Positions 18,865 through 31,447 of a stretch of 64,000 bases of DNA are shown piece by piece (positions within the stretch are counted from its first letter, which is position 1; every line of letters starts with the position of its first letter). The translations under genes and the position numbers were made by a program. Source of the stretch: Alphaproteobacteria bacterium (GTDB lineage: Bacteria; Pseudomonadota; Alphaproteobacteria; Sphingomonadales; Emcibacteraceae); NCBI GenBank assembly GCA_030428615.1, contig JAUIDN010000017.1, positions 1 to 64,000 on the forward strand, in the 5' to 3' direction. The notes beneath the pieces are model-generated. The model made no database searches. It was given only the letters and a program-made list of their open reading frames with translations, and was not told the origin of the DNA.

Positions 18865-20328
18865 TTACTTTTGCGACAACCCTTGCGCGGCCGCCGTTGC
18901 ACCGTCAAGCACGGGGCTTGAGATTTGTGGCACAATAAATGCCAGAACGAGCACTGCAGACAAGGTTGCGATGATCTTCATTGGGAATGATTTTTGCGCG
19001 ACGAACTCCTCTACCGGTTCATCGAAATACATTATTTTAACAATGCGGATATAGTAATAGGCACCAACCACACTGGCCAGAACCGCTATCGTTGCCAGTG
19101 TGAAATAACCAGCATTGACGATCGGAATAATGACATACCATTTCGCGAAGAAACCGGCGAGCGGTGGAACACCAGCGAGTGAAAACATAAAGATGCTTAT
19201 TGCGAGAGCCAGCGCCGGGTGGTTTCGCCCAAGCCCGGAAAGTTCCTTGATATCTTCGACCATGCCTTCTTCCTTGCGGCGCATGCACATAATGCAGACG
19301 AACATACCGACATTCATCACAAGATAAATTGCCATATAAATCATCACACCACGAAGCCCTTCGGCATTTCCGGCGATAAGACCGAGAAGTGCAAAACCAA
19401 CATGACCAATGGAACTATAAGCCATCAGACGCTTGATGTTGCTTTGCATGATCGCTGCGAACGATCCCAATATCATTGACGCGACGGACATAAATATCAC
19501 GACCTGACCCCAGGAAGCGCTCATTTCACCGAATGGTACATAAAGCGTGCGGGACAGTAGCGCAAGCGCCGCAACCTTTGGAGCAACAGCAAAAAATGCC
19601 GTGACCGGCGTTTGCGAGCCTTCATAGACATCAGGTGTCCACATGTGAAAGGGAACGGCGGAAACCTTAAATGCCAAACCGGCAAGCACAAATACAAGCC
19701 CGACAATAGCACCGACCGGCGCACCGCCCTCACCCATATTTGATACAGCCATCGAAATGGCGGAGAAATTTGTGCTTCCAATGAAACCATACACAAGCGA
19801 ACAGCCATAAAGCAGAATTCCCGATGAAAGTGCACCGAGGACAAAATATTTAAGTCCCGCTTCCGTTGACCGTTCGCTGTCACGTTTGAAAGCCGCGAGC
19901 ACGTATAGCGCCAGGCTCTGAAGCTCAATCCCCATATAAAGCGTCATCAGATCATTCGCACTGACCATAACCATCATACCAAGGGTCGAAAGAACCATGA
20001 GCACAGGAAATTCAAACCTGTCGTCGCCTTCCAGTCTGAAAAATTCGCGGCTCATGATCACGGCAAGCGTCGCAGCGACCAACACCAGAATTTTCATGAA
20101 ATTTGTAAATTTATCCGCGACAAACATATTGTTAAATGTATAGGTTACGTCGCCCGTACCCGCAACGGTAAGAAAAAGCGCCACAACAAGGAAAATAGCA
20201 GAAAGCCAGCTTACAAGATTAACGCTGTCCTTCTTGAAAACGCCAATCATCAGCAGCGCCATCGCGCCAATCCCGAGGAAGATTTCACCGTAAGCAACTG
20301 CAAGATTAGGGAATATTTCGTTCATCAT
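18865..20328 (-). CDS. nuoN: NADH-quinone oxidoreductase subunit N
   Basis: Antiporter-like membrane subunit of complex I, one of three proton-pumping modules. 487 residues with about 14 transmembrane helices. Conserved stretch FKVSAVPFHMWTPDVYEGSQ (Lys in TM7, His in the loop) and RLMAYSSIGHVGFALLG are seen. AGGAGAGAC stands before the tandem ATGs at 20328/20325. Last nuo gene; birA follows at four bases. Confidence 0.96.
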   Translation of the reverse strand: MMNEIFPNLAVAYGEIFLGIGAMALLMIGVFKKDSVNLVSWLSAIFLVVALFLTVAGTGDVTYTFNNMFVADKFTNFMKILVLVAATLAVIMSREFFRLEGDDRFEFPVLMVLSTLGMMVMVSANDLMTLYMGIELQSLALYVLAAFKRDSERSTEAGLKYFVLGALSSGILLYGCSLVYGFIGSTNFSAISMAVSNMGEGGAPVGAIVGLVFVLAGLAFKVSAVPFHMWTPDVYEGSQTPVTAFFAVAPKVAALALLSRTLYVPFGEMSASWGQVVIFMSVASMILGSFAAIMQSNIKRLMAYSSIGHVGFALLGLIAGNAEGLRGVMIYMAIYLVMNVGMFVCIMCMRRKEEGMVEDIKELSGLGRNHPALALAISIFMFSLAGVPPLAGFFAKWYVIIPIVNAGYFTLATIAVLASVVGAYYYIRIVKIMYFDEPVEEFVAQKSFPMKIIATLSAVLVLAFIVPQISSPVLDGATAAAQGLSQK

Positions 20329-20335
20329 GTCTCTC

Positions 20336-21853
20336 CTAATTTCCAGTTACTGTTTCAAGAGCAGCATGGTATGTCGCCATTGAGGCTTCATGCTGCGTGA
20401 CAAGGTTATCAACTGATACATGTATAAAATCCATAAATGTCGAAGGATAAACCCCCATCCACAATGTCAGTATTATCAGCGGCGCAAAGATCAGAATTTC
20501 GCGTTTTTCAAGATCAAGAAATGCTTTCAGATCATCCTTGGTGAGTTCTCCGAACATAACCCGGCGATAAAGAAAAAGCATATAAGCCGCGCCGAGAATG
20601 ACCCCGGTCAGCGCAAAGAAGGTGGTCCAGGTGCTAACTTTGAAGATACCGACAAGCACCAGCACTTCACCCACGAAGTTCGCTGTGCCCGGAAGCCCGA
20701 CAGACGCCATCGTAAAAAACATGAACACAAGCGCATATCGCGGCATAATGTTTACAAGGCCTCCGTAACGGTCGATATCCCGTGTGTGAAGACGGTCATA
20801 AACAACACCGACACACAGGAAGAGAGCGGAAGCAACAAATCCATGCGCAAGCATAACAATGATTGATCCTTCAATCCCCTGAATGTTAAACGCAAAAATA
20901 CCGATCGTGACGAACCCCATATGGGCCACAGATGAATAAGCAATCAGCTTTTTCATATCTGTCTGACGAAGTGCCACCAGCGAAGTGTAAATAATCGCGA
21001 TGCAGCTCAGAAGATAGATGAGCCAGGCAAGTTCCTCAGATGCGACAGGGAACATTGGCAGTGAGAAACGCAGGAAGCCATACCCCCCCATTTTCAGCAA
21101 AATACCGGCCAGAATCACGGACCCCGCCGTTGGCGCCTGAACGTGGGCATCGGGTAACCAGGTGTGAACCGGCCACATGGGCATTTTTACAGCGAAAGAG
21201 GCAAAAAATGCGAGGAACAGCCACATCTGCGCATGGGGATCAAAGTCATAGTTCATCAGGTCCGGAATATATGTCGTTCCCGCCTGCCCATACATATAGA
21301 GCATCGCCACAAGCATCAACACCGACCCAAGCAATGTATATAAAAACAGTTTATAAGCGGCATAAACACGGTTATCACCGCCCCACACCCCGATAATCAG
21401 GAACATGGGAATAAGACCTGCCTCAAAGAACACATAGAAAAGAACAAGGTCAAGTGTACAGAACACACCAATCATGAAAGTTTCCAGAAGCAGGAAGGCA
21501 ATCATATATTCTTTGACCCGCGTCTTAATGGTGTTCCAACCACACAGGATACATATCGGCATGATAAAGGTCGTAAGCAGAACAAATAAAACGGATATAC
21601 CATCAATACCCATATTATATTTGATCCCGCCGCCAAGCCACTCAGCATCTTCATGGAACTGAAAGCCCGCAGTTGTTTTATCGAAACTGAACCAAAGAAC
21701 GAGCGAGAACAGGAAGGTTGCAACCGTTGTCAGTAATGCCGCATTTCGCGCATTGCGTTCGACAATTTCCTTTTCACCATTGATGCTTAGAATGATTAAG
21801 ACACCAAGCAATGGTAAAAATGTGATCGCTGATAATAGTGGGAAATTTTCCAT
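20336..21853 (-). CDS. nuoM: NADH-quinone oxidoreductase subunit M
   Basis: Antiporter-like proton-pumping subunit of complex I. 505 residues from the ATG at 21853, which has GGAGGG eight bases upstream; a longer frame to 21874 would overlap nuoL. The family stretch [20 protein letters not shown] with pumping Lys and His, and [18 protein letters not shown], are present, with about 14 hydrophobic segments. The start lies one base from the nuoL stop. Confidence 0.96.
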   Translation of the reverse strand: MENFPLLSAITFLPLLGVLIILSINGEKEIVERNARNAALLTTVATFLFSLVLWFSFDKTTAGFQFHEDAEWLGGGIKYNMGIDGISVLFVLLTTFIMPICILCGWNTIKTRVKEYMIAFLLLETFMIGVFCTLDLVLFYVFFEAGLIPMFLIIGVWGGDNRVYAAYKLFLYTLLGSVLMLVAMLYMYGQAGTTYIPDLMNYDFDPHAQMWLFLAFFASFAVKMPMWPVHTWLPDAHVQAPTAGSVILAGILLKMGGYGFLRFSLPMFPVASEELAWLIYLLSCIAIIYTSLVALRQTDMKKLIAYSSVAHMGFVTIGIFAFNIQGIEGSIIVMLAHGFVASALFLCVGVVYDRLHTRDIDRYGGLVNIMPRYALVFMFFTMASVGLPGTANFVGEVLVLVGIFKVSTWTTFFALTGVILGAAYMLFLYRRVMFGELTKDDLKAFLDLEKREILIFAPLIILTLWMGVYPSTFMDFIHVSVDNLVTQHEASMATYHAALETVTGN

Positions 21854-21854
21854 C

Positions 21855-23786
21855 TTACTGCCCTCCCAACACAAACCAGCTTACAAAGGCTGAAAGACCA
21901 ATCAGCATTGCAAAAGCGTAATGATACAAGTACCCAGTTTGAAGCGCTTTGAATTTTTCAGCAACCCTGACCACGGCGGCAGATACGCCATCCGGGCCGT
22001 AACGATCAATGATGTTTTCATCGCCGCGCTTCCAGAAAATATAACCAAGCTTCATGGCGGATTTTACAAACAAAATGTCGTAAATCTCATCAAAGTACCA
22101 TTTGTTAAAGCTCAGTGCGTGTGCAAAACGGAATGTCGCCACGAACCGTCCTGGCATTGACGGTTCTTTTATATAGAAATACCACGCTGTTACAAACCCG
22201 ACCACCATCGCAATAAACGGAGACGCAACTACCCACGTTGGTACATGGTGCGCCGCTTCCATAACATTTTCGCCCGCAAGGAACAATGATTCGGCCCAGA
22301 AATCTTCGTAATGATCGCCAATAAAGTAGCCGCTGAATACATATCCGGCGACTACCGCACCAAGCGCCAGAACATAAAGCGGAATAAGCATAACCTGCGG
22401 GCTTTCGTGAACGTGATCCTGAACTTCCTTGCTTGCGCGACTTTCACCAAAGAAAGTCATAAAGACGAGCCGCCATGAATAGAAGGATGTCATAAGCGCT
22501 GCGGCAACACCAAGTCCGAACGCATAACTGCCGACACCCGTGTGAGCGGCATAAGCCGCTTCAATAATCATGTCTTTTGAATAATACCCCGCGAAAAAAG
22601 GAAAGCCTGTCAGCGCGAGCGTCCCGATAGTCATCATCCAGAATGTCACGGGAATCTTTGTTCTCAAACCACCCATATTACGCATATCCTGCTCATCCGA
22701 GCTTGCATGGATTACCGAACCTGATCCCAGGAATAAAAGCGCCTTAAAAAATGCGTGTGTGAAAAGATGAAATATCGCGGCGCCGTACGCCCCGACGCCA
22801 AGCGCAAAGAACATATAACCAAGCTGCGAGCAGGTCGAATAGGCAATAACACGCTTGATATCAAACTGTGACATGCCAACCGTTGCTGCAAAAAACGCTG
22901 TTGACGCACCAATGATACACACGACTTCAAGGGCTGCTGGCGCATATTCAAATAATGGCGAACAGCGTGCAACCATGAATACACCAGCCGTTACCATTGT
23001 CGCCGCATGGATAAGTGCAGATACCGGGGTCGGACCTTCCATCGCGTCCGGAAGCCATGTGTGAAGCCCGAGCTGCGCAGATTTACCCATTGCACCAATA
23101 AACAGCAAAATACAAATTGTTGTCAGCAAATCCAACTCCATACCGATGAAATGGATCGATTGATCGGCATAGGATGTGACGTCGGAAAATACCACAGAAA
23201 AATCGGCACTGCCAAAGGTCATAAAGATCGCGAAAATACCCAGCGCAAAACCAAAATCACCAACACGGTTTACAACAAACGCTTTAATCGCCGCCGCACA
23301 GGCGCTTGGTTTTTTATACCAAAAACCAATCAACAGATAGGACGCAAGGCCCACGCCTTCCCAGCCAAAGAACATCTGAACAAAATTATTCGATGTAATC
23401 AGCATCAGCATCGCGAAGGTGAAAAGCGATAAATAAGACATGAAACGTGGAATATGCGGATCGTGGCTCATATATCCGACACTATAAATATGCACAAGAC
23501 AGGAAACAGTATTCACAACCACAAGCATTACAGCGGTAAGTGTATCAATCTGGAACGCCCAGTTGACATTAAAATCCCCAGATACAATCCAGCTTAAGAC
23601 CTGCACATTAAGGGCATGGTCACCCGGTGCAAGCGCGATTTGAAAGAAAGCCACCCATGATAATACTGCCGATATAATTAATGCGCCACATGTTACCACC
23701 TGTGCACCACGATCACCGATCTGTCGGCCAAAAAGTCCGGCGATCAGCGACGCAACGAGAGGCAGGAAGACAATAGTCTGATACAT
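21855..23786 (-). CDS. nuoL: NADH-quinone oxidoreductase subunit L
   Basis: Distal antiporter-like subunit of complex I. 643 residues: about 14 core helices, then a C-terminal extension with the lateral amphipathic helix and a last transmembrane anchor. Conserved stretch [20 protein letters not shown] with the pumping Lys, [19 protein letters not shown] near TM5, and [11 protein letters not shown] are seen. Starts 7 bases after the nuoK stop. Confidence 0.97.
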   Translation of the reverse strand: MYQTIVFLPLVASLIAGLFGRQIGDRGAQVVTCGALIISAVLSWVAFFQIALAPGDHALNVQVLSWIVSGDFNVNWAFQIDTLTAVMLVVVNTVSCLVHIYSVGYMSHDPHIPRFMSYLSLFTFAMLMLITSNNFVQMFFGWEGVGLASYLLIGFWYKKPSACAAAIKAFVVNRVGDFGFALGIFAIFMTFGSADFSVVFSDVTSYADQSIHFIGMELDLLTTICILLFIGAMGKSAQLGLHTWLPDAMEGPTPVSALIHAATMVTAGVFMVARCSPLFEYAPAALEVVCIIGASTAFFAATVGMSQFDIKRVIAYSTCSQLGYMFFALGVGAYGAAIFHLFTHAFFKALLFLGSGSVIHASSDEQDMRNMGGLRTKIPVTFWMMTIGTLALTGFPFFAGYYSKDMIIEAAYAAHTGVGSYAFGLGVAAALMTSFYSWRLVFMTFFGESRASKEVQDHVHESPQVMLIPLYVLALGAVVAGYVFSGYFIGDHYEDFWAESLFLAGENVMEAAHHVPTWVVASPFIAMVVGFVTAWYFYIKEPSMPGRFVATFRFAHALSFNKWYFDEIYDILFVKSAMKLGYIFWKRGDENIIDRYGPDGVSAAVVRVAEKFKALQTGYLYHYAFAMLIGLSAFVSWFVLGGQ

Positions 23787-23793
23787 TTTATTA

Positions 23794-24102
23794 TTATCCC
23801 TTCATCAGATGAATGTCTTCAACCGCAATTGATCCCCTGTTTCGGAAATAAACCACCAGAATGGCTAAACCGATCGAGGCCTCTGCGGCTGCAACAGTTA
23901 ATATAAGCATGGTAAATACCTGCCCGACCAAATCACCCATATAAGATGAGAAGGCGACAAGGTTAATATTCACCGATAATAAAATAAGTTCCACAGAAAG
24001 CAGAATGATAATCACATTCTTTCTGTTAAGGAAGATACCAAAAACACCCAGCGTAAAGAGCATGGCTGCTACGGTAAGATAGTGTTCAATTCCAATTTCC
24101 AT
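23794..24102 (-). CDS. nuoK: NADH-quinone oxidoreductase subunit K
   Basis: Small three-helix subunit in the membrane arm of complex I. 102 residues, as usual. The helix carrying [16 protein letters not shown] holds the conserved Glu of TM2, and [20 protein letters not shown] the second conserved Glu. It follows nuoJ at 12 bases with an AGAGGAAGAG ribosome site. Confidence 0.97.
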   Translation of the reverse strand: MEIGIEHYLTVAAMLFTLGVFGIFLNRKNVIIILLSVELILLSVNINLVAFSSYMGDLVGQVFTMLILTVAAAEASIGLAILVVYFRNRGSIAVEDIHLMKG

Positions 24103-24114
24103 TATCTCTTCCTC

Positions 24115-24726
24115 TTAAATTCCTGATCCCGGTTTAACATCGACCGCTTCGTAGGCATCAGAACGACGCCGGCGAACCTGATCACCGATATTTTGTTTCT
24201 TCACACCGTCACGTTTTCTGTGCGTCAGCACGATTGCGCCGATCATCGCAACCAGCAGAATTAACCCTGCTAGCTGAAACAGGAATATATAGTCTGTATA
24301 TAAAACGCGCCCGATTGCATCCGTGTTGGTTACTTCGCTCGCTGGCGGTGTTGCTGTTGTCATTGCCGTTGCAATACCGTCTGTCATGGTCCAGCCACCA
24401 GCGATGATGACCATTTCCGCCAAAAGAATAAATCCGATCAATAGACCAATAGGCAAATAATCCTGAACCCCTTTTCGAAGTTCTGTGAAATTTATGTCAA
24501 GCATCATCACAACGAAAAGGAACATAACCGCGACGGCCCCCACATACACGATCACCAAAATCATCGCCACGAATTCAGCGCCCAGAAGGACAAAAAGACC
24601 CGCCGCGTTAAAAAATGCCAAGATCAGGAACAGGACAGAATGAACAGGATTTTTGCTAAAAACCACCATTATTGCCGATCCCACCAGAATGGTGGCGAAT
24701 ATGTAAAAAGTTATAGCTGTTACCAT
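24115..24726 (-). CDS. nuoJ: NADH-quinone oxidoreductase subunit J
   Basis: Five-helix membrane subunit of complex I that couples the quinone site to the pumping modules. 203 residues. The segment FVAMILVIVYVGAVAVMFLF contains the TM3 pi-bulge region typical of NuoJ. The C-terminal tail is hydrophilic and basic (THRKRDGVKKQNIGDQVRR). Lies between nuoI and nuoK with 12-base gaps. Confidence 0.96.
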   Translation of the reverse strand: MVTAITFYIFATILVGSAIMVVFSKNPVHSVLFLILAFFNAAGLFVLLGAEFVAMILVIVYVGAVAVMFLFVVMMLDINFTELRKGVQDYLPIGLLIGFILLAEMVIIAGGWTMTDGIATAMTTATPPASEVTNTDAIGRVLYTDYIFLFQLAGLILLVAMIGAIVLTHRKRDGVKKQNIGDQVRRRRSDAYEAVDVKPGSGI

Positions 24727-24738
24727 TTCCTTTTCCCT

Positions 24739-25227
24739 TTATCGATACGGTGCATCAAGCTCGATGTTAAGCGCAAGCTGGCTTTCCCAACGATCCCCGT
24801 TATCGAGAAGTTTTTCCTTATCATATAGAAGTTCTTCGCGTGTTTCGGTCGAATATTCAAAATTTGGCCCTTCGACGATTGCTTCCACCGGACAGGCTTC
24901 CTGGCAAAAGCCGCAGTAGATACATTTGGTCATGTCAATATCGTAGCGTGTCGTGCGGCGTGAGCCGTCTTCTTTTATGTCAGCTTCAATCGTAATCGCC
25001 TGTGCGGGACAAATTGCCTCACAAAGTTTACAGGCGATGCAGCGTTCTTCACCATTCTCATAGCGGCGCAATGCGTGCTCCCCTCGAAATCGGGGACTAA
25101 GAGGGCCCTTCTCATGAGGGTAATTTATCGTCACTTTCTTTTTGAAAAAATATTTCAGCGTCAGTGCCATCCCTTTAACAAATTCAGTTAAGAAGATTGT
25201 TCGCGCTGCATGATCTAAAACTGCCAT
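24739..25227 (-). CDS. nuoI: NADH-quinone oxidoreductase subunit I
   Basis: Peripheral-arm subunit with two [4Fe-4S] clusters (N6a, N6b) that passes electrons towards NuoB. 162 residues. Both cluster motifs are intact: [16 protein letters not shown] and [16 protein letters not shown]. The N-terminal amphipathic helix and [16 protein letters not shown] are typical of the alphaproteobacterial and mitochondrial TYKY form. Follows nuoH by 11 bases. Confidence 0.97.
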   Translation of the reverse strand: MAVLDHAARTIFLTEFVKGMALTLKYFFKKKVTINYPHEKGPLSPRFRGEHALRRYENGEERCIACKLCEAICPAQAITIEADIKEDGSRRTTRYDIDMTKCIYCGFCQEACPVEAIVEGPNFEYSTETREELLYDKEKLLDNGDRWESQLALNIELDAPYR

Positions 25228-25238
25228 AATTTAATCTC

Positions 25239-26300
25239 CTAACTTGCTAATCTGCCAAAAAATACGAGGTAACCCGATGTTAAAACTACCCACACCAATG
25301 ATATTGGTAGAAACACCTTCCAACCAAGACGCATTAGCTGGTCATAGCGATAACGTGGCACCGTCATTTTGACCCAGGCAAAACAGAAGAAAAAGAAGAA
25401 CATCTTCGTAAATAACCAGATCACACCAGGAACGGCATAAAGTGGCTCCCAATCAAACGGCGGTAACCATCCTCCGAAAAACAGAATACTCATCATTCCG
25501 CACATCAGGATGATATTGGCATATTCGCCCAAATAAAAGAGCGCCATCGACATAGACGAATATTCAATCTGGAAACCCGCAACGATTTCTTCTTCCGCTT
25601 CCGGAAGGTCAAACGGGGTTCGGTTTGTTTCTGCGAGGGCGGATATAAAAAAGATGATAAACATCGGGAACAGGCCGGAAAAGAAATAACCGTTTACGCC
25701 AAACAATACATTTTTCTGCGCCAACACAACATCTGTCAAATTCAGCGACCCCACGCACATCAGCACACAGACAAGCACGAATCCGATGGATACTTCGTAT
25801 GACACCATCTGTGCGGCGCTACGCATGGCCCCAAGGAACGCATAGCGCGAATTTGACGCCCATCCGGCAATGATAATGCCGTAGACTGCCAACGATGACA
25901 CCGCGAAAAGATAAAGAATGCCGACGTTGAGGTCGGAAATGACGACCCCTTCACCAAACGGAATAACCGCCCATCCGACAAGCCCGAAAATAAGGCTTAG
26001 TGCGGGCGCCAGAAGGAACAAAAACTTGTTCGCCCCTGCGGGAATAATGGTTTCTTTTAAAAACACTTTTAATCCGTCCGCAAATGATTGCAACAAGCCA
26101 AACGGCCCGACAATATTTGGCCCTTTGCGCAGATGGATCGCGGCCCAAACCTTGCGATCAACCCATACAATCATCGCAACAGCAAGCAATACAGGAAGAA
26201 CAACAACTAAAATATTTAAAATTGTGCCAAATGTCAGCAACGCCCAGTCGTCCAGTCTATAGCCAAACCAGCCTACGAATATGTCTAGATACTTACCCAT
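25239..26300 (-). CDS. nuoH: NADH-quinone oxidoreductase subunit H
   Basis: Eight-helix membrane subunit that forms the quinone chamber with NuoB and NuoD. 353 residues. Conserved signatures: [55 protein letters not shown] and the acidic GFQIEYSSM. The start overlaps the end of nuoG by eight bases. Confidence 0.97.
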   Translation of the reverse strand: MGKYLDIFVGWFGYRLDDWALLTFGTILNILVVVLPVLLAVAMIVWVDRKVWAAIHLRKGPNIVGPFGLLQSFADGLKVFLKETIIPAGANKFLFLLAPALSLIFGLVGWAVIPFGEGVVISDLNVGILYLFAVSSLAVYGIIIAGWASNSRYAFLGAMRSAAQMVSYEVSIGFVLVCVLMCVGSLNLTDVVLAQKNVLFGVNGYFFSGLFPMFIIFFISALAETNRTPFDLPEAEEEIVAGFQIEYSSMSMALFYLGEYANIILMCGMMSILFFGGWLPPFDWEPLYAVPGVIWLFTKMFFFFFCFAWVKMTVPRYRYDQLMRLGWKVFLPISLVWVVLTSGYLVFFGRLAS

Positions 26301-28353
26301 CGGTTCCTGTTGCTCCCTCTGACTGATTGGTTCCGTTCATGGCAGCCCGGCATTCGTCCATTGTTTCTGAGGAACGCGCGATCGGATTTGTTCCATAAAA
26401 ATCTGTTATCGCTAACTTAAAGCCGTCCTTGGAGACCTTACCGGCAACGCCAAAATCCGCCCATTCTGCGTTCGGTTTCTGGTCTATGATCGCAAATTGC
26501 GGATAATCATTTGCCATTGATGCGCGAAGTTCCGCAATGTTATCGAATGGAAGCGATTGTCCAAGCACCTCGGATAATGCACGGAATATGGTCCAGTCCT
26601 CTCGCGCCTCACCGGGACCGAAGATGGCCCGCTGCGCCGTTTGAACGCGGCCCTCCGTATTCAGATACGTGGCCGGTTTTTCAGTATAAGCAACACCCGG
26701 CAATACCACATCCGCGTGTCTCACCCCCTCGTCGCCATGGCTACCCTGATAGATTACGAATGCTTTTTTGAGACGGCTTGTATCAAATTCATCCGCGCCG
26801 AGGTTATAGACAACCTTGATGTCACCACTTTCTGCGCCGCTTAGAATACCTTCAATTCCGGCGTCAGTAACCAGTCCCATATCAAGGGCCGCAACGCGGC
26901 TTGCCGCTGTGTGAAGAACATTAAATCCGTTCCATTCATCAGTCACCAAGCCATATTTTTCAGCAATATCATGCGCCAATTTGAGGATTACCAAACTATC
27001 GTCACGGTTTAAAGCCCCCTGACCAAGAATAAGCATTGGTTTTTCGGCGCTTTTAAGTACTTCAGCAAATTCATTCTTACCATCAAGAATATCCTGAAGA
27101 ATGGTCGCACTATCACCAAGCTGCTCAATTTTATAGGTAATATCAACTTCGGGTCCCACATTTGCAACTTTGCACTGACGTGTCAGCCAACGTTGACGTA
27201 GCCTCGCGTTAAGAACAGGACTTTCAAGACGCGGATTTGATCCAATAAGTAAACACGCATCTGCTTCGTCAATTCCGGTAACGCCGGAATTAAACAGATA
27301 ACCACTGCGGTGTTTTGCCCCTATTTTTGATCCGTCCTGACGACATTCAACCGAACCGCCGAGTGATTTAAGAAGGGTGTTCATAGCGTACATGCTTTCA
27401 GCATCGCATAAATCACCAACGATCCCTGCAATCTGTTTACCATCAAGCCCTTTAAGCTTCTTGGCGATCACTTCAAATGCCTTGGCCCATGTGGCCTGTT
27501 GCAGCTTGCCGTCTTTTTTTACATAGGGTCGGTCAAGTCTGTTTTTCGCCAGGCCGTCGACCGCATGCCGGGTTTTATCAGAAATCCATTCCTCATTTAC
27601 TTCTTCATGGATTCTCGGAAGTGCCCGCATAACAGCACGACCCCGGCTGTCAATTCGAATATTGGAGCCGAGCGCATCGTGCACATCAATGGTTTCCGTG
27701 TTCTTTAATTCCCATGGTCGGGCTTTAAACGTATACGGCTTTGATGTCAGCGCGCCTACGGGACAAAGATCAACTACATTACCCGAGAGTTCAGACGCAA
27801 ATGCCTGTTCCTTATATGTAGTGATTTGCATATTTTCACCGCGTCCAATTGCGCCAAGTGACGGCACACCCGCCACTTCGTCCGCAAAGCGCACGCAACG
27901 CGTACAGTGGATGCAGCGTGTCATGATGGTGCGAATAAGCGGCCCCATGTATTTTTCTTCTACAATGCGACGCTTTTCTTTATAGCGGCTCGCCCCCTCA
28001 CCGTACGCCACGGACTGGTCCTGCAAATCACATTCACCGCCCTGATCGCAAACTGGACAGTCAAGCGGATGATTTATAAGAAGAAATTCCATTACACCTT
28101 CGCGGAATTTCTTTACTTTTTCCGTGTTGGTTTTAACTTCCATACCGTCTCCGGCGGGAAGTGCACATGACGCAGCGGGCTTTGGAGGGCCGGGTGAAAC
28201 CTCAACCAGACACATGCGGCAGTTTCCGGCAATGGACAGGCGCTCATGATAGCAAAAGCGCGGAATTTCGATACCAGCCTGTTCGGCCGCCTGCAGAACC
28301 GTCGTCCCTGGCTCCACTTCCACTTCAATTCCGTCTATTGTAAGAGTTGGCAT
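26293..28353 (-). CDS. nuoG: NADH-quinone oxidoreductase subunit G
   Basis: Largest peripheral subunit of complex I, carrying [2Fe-2S] N1b and [4Fe-4S] N4 and N5. 686 residues from the ATG at 28353 with AGGAG upstream; a longer frame to 28410 re-reads the region before it. Motifs: [19 protein letters not shown] (2Fe-2S), [19 protein letters not shown] (N5 region with His ligand) and [16 protein letters not shown] (N4). Then follows a degenerate molybdopterin-oxidoreductase-like domain without cofactor, as in mitochondrial-type NuoG. Confidence 0.96.
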   Translation of the reverse strand: MPTLTIDGIEVEVEPGTTVLQAAEQAGIEIPRFCYHERLSIAGNCRMCLVEVSPGPPKPAASCALPAGDGMEVKTNTEKVKKFREGVMEFLLINHPLDCPVCDQGGECDLQDQSVAYGEGASRYKEKRRIVEEKYMGPLIRTIMTRCIHCTRCVRFADEVAGVPSLGAIGRGENMQITTYKEQAFASELSGNVVDLCPVGALTSKPYTFKARPWELKNTETIDVHDALGSNIRIDSRGRAVMRALPRIHEEVNEEWISDKTRHAVDGLAKNRLDRPYVKKDGKLQQATWAKAFEVIAKKLKGLDGKQIAGIVGDLCDAESMYAMNTLLKSLGGSVECRQDGSKIGAKHRSGYLFNSGVTGIDEADACLLIGSNPRLESPVLNARLRQRWLTRQCKVANVGPEVDITYKIEQLGDSATILQDILDGKNEFAEVLKSAEKPMLILGQGALNRDDSLVILKLAHDIAEKYGLVTDEWNGFNVLHTAASRVAALDMGLVTDAGIEGILSGAESGDIKVVYNLGADEFDTSRLKKAFVIYQGSHGDEGVRHADVVLPGVAYTEKPATYLNTEGRVQTAQRAIFGPGEAREDWTIFRALSEVLGQSLPFDNIAELRASMANDYPQFAIIDQKPNAEWADFGVAGKVSKDGFKLAITDFYGTNPIARSSETMDECRAAMNGTNQSEGATGTDG

Positions 28354-28366
28354 ATCTTTTATTCTC

Positions 28367-29647
28367 CTACGCTGCGTGTGTTTTCTTATATTCAAGAATG
28401 CGGCGCTCAACTTCCGGTCGAAAGTGGCGCATCAACCCTTGAATTGGCCATGCTGCAGCGTCCCCGAGCGCACAAATCGTGTGCCCTTCGATCTGCTTTG
28501 TTACTTCAAGCAACGTATCAATTTCTTCGATTTCCGCTTCACCGGTAGTAAGACGCTCCATCACGCGCCACATCCAACCCGTACCTTCGCGACACGGCGT
28601 ACACTGACCACAGCTTTCGTGCTTGTAAAAAGCTGAAAGGCGCGTAATCGCCCGGACAATATCGGTTGACTTATCCATCACAATTACGGCTGCCGTGCCA
28701 AGGCCAGTGCCTTCTGCGCGAAGACTGTCAAAATCCATCAACACCTCATCACAAACTGACTTAGGAATCAAATGAACGGACGAGCCACCCGGAATGATAG
28801 CGAGAAGGTTATCCCAACCACCGCGGACACCGCCAGCATGCTTTTCGATCAGCTCTTTAAGCGGTATTCCCATTTCTTCTTCGACATTGCAGGGCTTATT
28901 CACATGGCCCGAAATACAGAATAGTTTGGTCCCGGTATTGTTTTCACGGCCAAGTCCCGCGAACCATGCTCCACCGCGACGCAGGATCGTCGGCACTACA
29001 GCGATCGATTCGACATTATTCACCGTTGTCGGGCATCCAAACACGCCAACATTAGCAGGAAACGGAGGTTTAAGGCGCGGCTGACCTTTCTTACCTTCCA
29101 GACTTTCGATAAGCGCTGTTTCCTCGCCGCAGATATAAGCACCTGCACCGCGGTGTACGTAAACATCGAATTCATAACCGCTACCACAGGCATTTTTACC
29201 AAGAAGTCCTTGGGCATAAGCTTCTTCAATGGCTTGCTCAAGCACCTTGGCCTCATGAACAAATTCGCCGCGAATATAAATATAGGCCGCAATGGCGCGC
29301 ATCGCAAAGCCCGCTATCAAACACCCTTCAATCAGCTTATGCGGGTCATGACGCATGATTTCACGGTCTTTACAGGTGCCGGGCTCGCCTTCATCAGCGT
29401 TGACCACAAGATAACTTGGGCGTCCATCCGATTCTTTGGGCATAAATGACCACTTGAGGCCGGTGGGAAATCCTGCACCGCCACGGCCCCGCAGGCCGCT
29501 TTCCTTCATTTCGTCAATAATACTGTCCTGGCCGCGAGCCATAATATCTTTGGTACCGTCCCAATCACCACGTTTTTTTGCCGCATCAAGAAACGGGCTT
29601 TCAAAACCATAGAGATTGGTAAAAATTCTGTCTTTATCGCTTAACAT
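28367..29647 (-). CDS. nuoF: NADH-quinone oxidoreductase subunit F
   Basis: NADH-oxidising subunit with FMN and [4Fe-4S] N3. 426 residues. FMN/NADH-binding glycine-rich [20 protein letters not shown], acidic [15 protein letters not shown], and cluster ligands in [15 protein letters not shown] with the distant Cys in [13 protein letters not shown] are all present. The start shares one base with the nuoE stop (TAATG). Confidence 0.97.
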   Translation of the reverse strand: MLSDKDRIFTNLYGFESPFLDAAKKRGDWDGTKDIMARGQDSIIDEMKESGLRGRGGAGFPTGLKWSFMPKESDGRPSYLVVNADEGEPGTCKDREIMRHDPHKLIEGCLIAGFAMRAIAAYIYIRGEFVHEAKVLEQAIEEAYAQGLLGKNACGSGYEFDVYVHRGAGAYICGEETALIESLEGKKGQPRLKPPFPANVGVFGCPTTVNNVESIAVVPTILRRGGAWFAGLGRENNTGTKLFCISGHVNKPCNVEEEMGIPLKELIEKHAGGVRGGWDNLLAIIPGGSSVHLIPKSVCDEVLMDFDSLRAEGTGLGTAAVIVMDKSTDIVRAITRLSAFYKHESCGQCTPCREGTGWMWRVMERLTTGEAEIEEIDTLLEVTKQIEGHTICALGDAAAWPIQGLMRHFRPEVERRILEYKKTHAA

Positions 29648-30270
29648 TATTTTTCTCTCCCAAACTCTGCATCGGCCGGGGCCATATCTTTAAGGGTTGT
29701 CGGTCCACCCAGCGGGCATGATTTGAAGCGACCATTTTGTGGACCCGGATTTGGCGTCTTCCCGGCTTTAAGCGTTTTTATAAACGCGCGGGTGCTATCC
29801 TCATCAAGGTCTTCATAATATTCTTCTGCATAGGCGATCACAGGTGCATTGACACAGGCACCTGCACATTCCACCTCAAGAAGTGTAAATTCACCATCAC
29901 TAGTGGTTTCCCCAAATCCAATGCCAAGTTCATCTTTACACGCCTTTACCACATCATCAGATCCGCGCAGCCAGCACGGCGTTGTTGTGCAGACCTCAAT
30001 CACCTTTTTACCAACAGGTTTCAGATTATACATGCTGTAAAAGGTTGCAACTTCGTGAACACGGATATATGGCATTTCAAGCAAATCAGCGATATATTCC
30101 ATCACCGGAACACTGACCCATCCATTATTCTGTTCCTGGGCGCGATGCAAAAATGGCATTACGCAGCTTTCCTTGCGGTTTTCTGGATATTTTGCCAACT
30201 GTGTTTTAGTCCATTCCAGATTTTTCCGGTTGAACTCGAACTTATCAGCATCTTTGACATTCACACTCAT
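29647..30270 (-). CDS. nuoE: NADH-quinone oxidoreductase subunit E
   Basis: Thioredoxin-like subunit with the off-path [2Fe-2S] cluster N1a. 207 residues. The four Cys ligands are in [15 protein letters not shown] and [12 protein letters not shown]. The C-terminal tail ending [11 protein letters not shown] is longer than in E. coli and typical of alphaproteobacteria. Its start overlaps the nuoD stop by four bases (ATGA). Confidence 0.96.
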   Translation of the reverse strand: MSVNVKDADKFEFNRKNLEWTKTQLAKYPENRKESCVMPFLHRAQEQNNGWVSVPVMEYIADLLEMPYIRVHEVATFYSMYNLKPVGKKVIEVCTTTPCWLRGSDDVVKACKDELGIGFGETTSDGEFTLLEVECAGACVNAPVIAYAEEYYEDLDEDSTRAFIKTLKAGKTPNPGPQNGRFKSCPLGGPTTLKDMAPADAEFGREK

Positions 30271-31445
30271 CGGTCAATTTCTCCGAACACTATATCAAAC
30301 GAACCAATCATCGCCGGAATATCCGCAAGCATATAGCCCTTGGCAACATGCCCCATGGCGCTTAGATGCGCGTATCCCGGCGCACGGATGTGACAACGAT
30401 ATGGTTTATTCGTTCCATCAGAAACAAGATAGACACCAAATTCACCTTTTGGCGCTTCTACCGCTACATAAACCTCACCTTCCGGCACTTTAAAGCCTTC
30501 GGTATAAAGTTTAAAATGGTGGATTAATGCTTCCATGGACGATTTAATTTCCGCACGTGGTGGCGGTGTTACTTTACGGTCAACGGATGAAACCGGACCC
30601 TCCGGCATTTTTTCAATACATTGACGCATTATCTTAACGGATTGATACATTTCCTCTATACGAAGAATGTATCGGTCATAACAGTCGCCGTTTTTACCGA
30701 CCATGACATCAAATTCAAGTTCATTATAAACTTCATACGGCTCTGCCCGGCGTAAATCCCATGGGATATCGCATCCCCGCACCATCGCCCCGGTAAAACC
30801 AAGGGCAAATGCCTCATCAGCGGTTACTTTACCAATATCAACATTACGCTGCTTGAAGATGCGGTTTTCCACAACCAGGCTTTCCATATCGGCAAGAACT
30901 TTCGGGAACGTATCACAAAATTCAAGAATTCTCTTATCCAGGCCAGCGGGCATATCCTGATGAACACCACCCGGGCGGAAATAATTCGCATGAAGACGCG
31001 CCCCACACACCGCCTCGTAAAATTCCATTAGAATTTCGCGCTGTTCAAACCCCCAAAGCATCGGCGTTAGCGCACCAACGTCAGTGGCATGCGAACAAAT
31101 ATTCATCAAATGGTTCAGGATACGGCCAATTTCACTGAATAAAACACGGATATACTGTCCGCGCTTAGGCACTTCGATATCCATCAGTTTCTCAATTGCC
31201 AGACAGAAGGCATGTTCCTGGTTCATTGGAGCCACGTAATCAAGTCTGTCAAAATAAGGGATTGCCTGTAGATAGGTTTTATGTTCTATCAGCTTTTCCG
31301 TGCCGCGATGAAGAAGTCCCACATGGGGATCAGCACGTTCGACGACTTCACCATCAAGTTCCAGAATAAGGCGAAGCACACCATGTGCCGCAGGATGTTG
31401 CGGTCCAAAGTTCACATTAAAATTTTTAATATCGACTTCAGCCAT
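30267..31445 (-). CDS. nuoD: NADH-quinone oxidoreductase subunit D
   Basis: 49-kDa-type subunit that forms the quinone-binding cavity with NuoB. 392 residues. N-terminal [19 protein letters not shown] with the conserved His of the quinone site, [11 protein letters not shown], and the C-terminal DIVFGEIDR are seen. Separate from nuoC, unlike the fused NuoCD of enterobacteria; it starts two bases after the nuoC stop. Confidence 0.97.
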   Translation of the reverse strand: MAEVDIKNFNVNFGPQHPAAHGVLRLILELDGEVVERADPHVGLLHRGTEKLIEHKTYLQAIPYFDRLDYVAPMNQEHAFCLAIEKLMDIEVPKRGQYIRVLFSEIGRILNHLMNICSHATDVGALTPMLWGFEQREILMEFYEAVCGARLHANYFRPGGVHQDMPAGLDKRILEFCDTFPKVLADMESLVVENRIFKQRNVDIGKVTADEAFALGFTGAMVRGCDIPWDLRRAEPYEVYNELEFDVMVGKNGDCYDRYILRIEEMYQSVKIMRQCIEKMPEGPVSSVDRKVTPPPRAEIKSSMEALIHHFKLYTEGFKVPEGEVYVAVEAPKGEFGVYLVSDGTNKPYRCHIRAPGYAHLSAMGHVAKGYMLADIPAMIGSFDIVFGEIDR

Positions 31446-31447
31446 CC

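Noticed and set aside
29737-30336. 199-codon open frame on the plus strand
   Set aside because: Antisense to nuoE, which has all its cluster cysteines and overlaps nuoD and nuoF in the expected manner.
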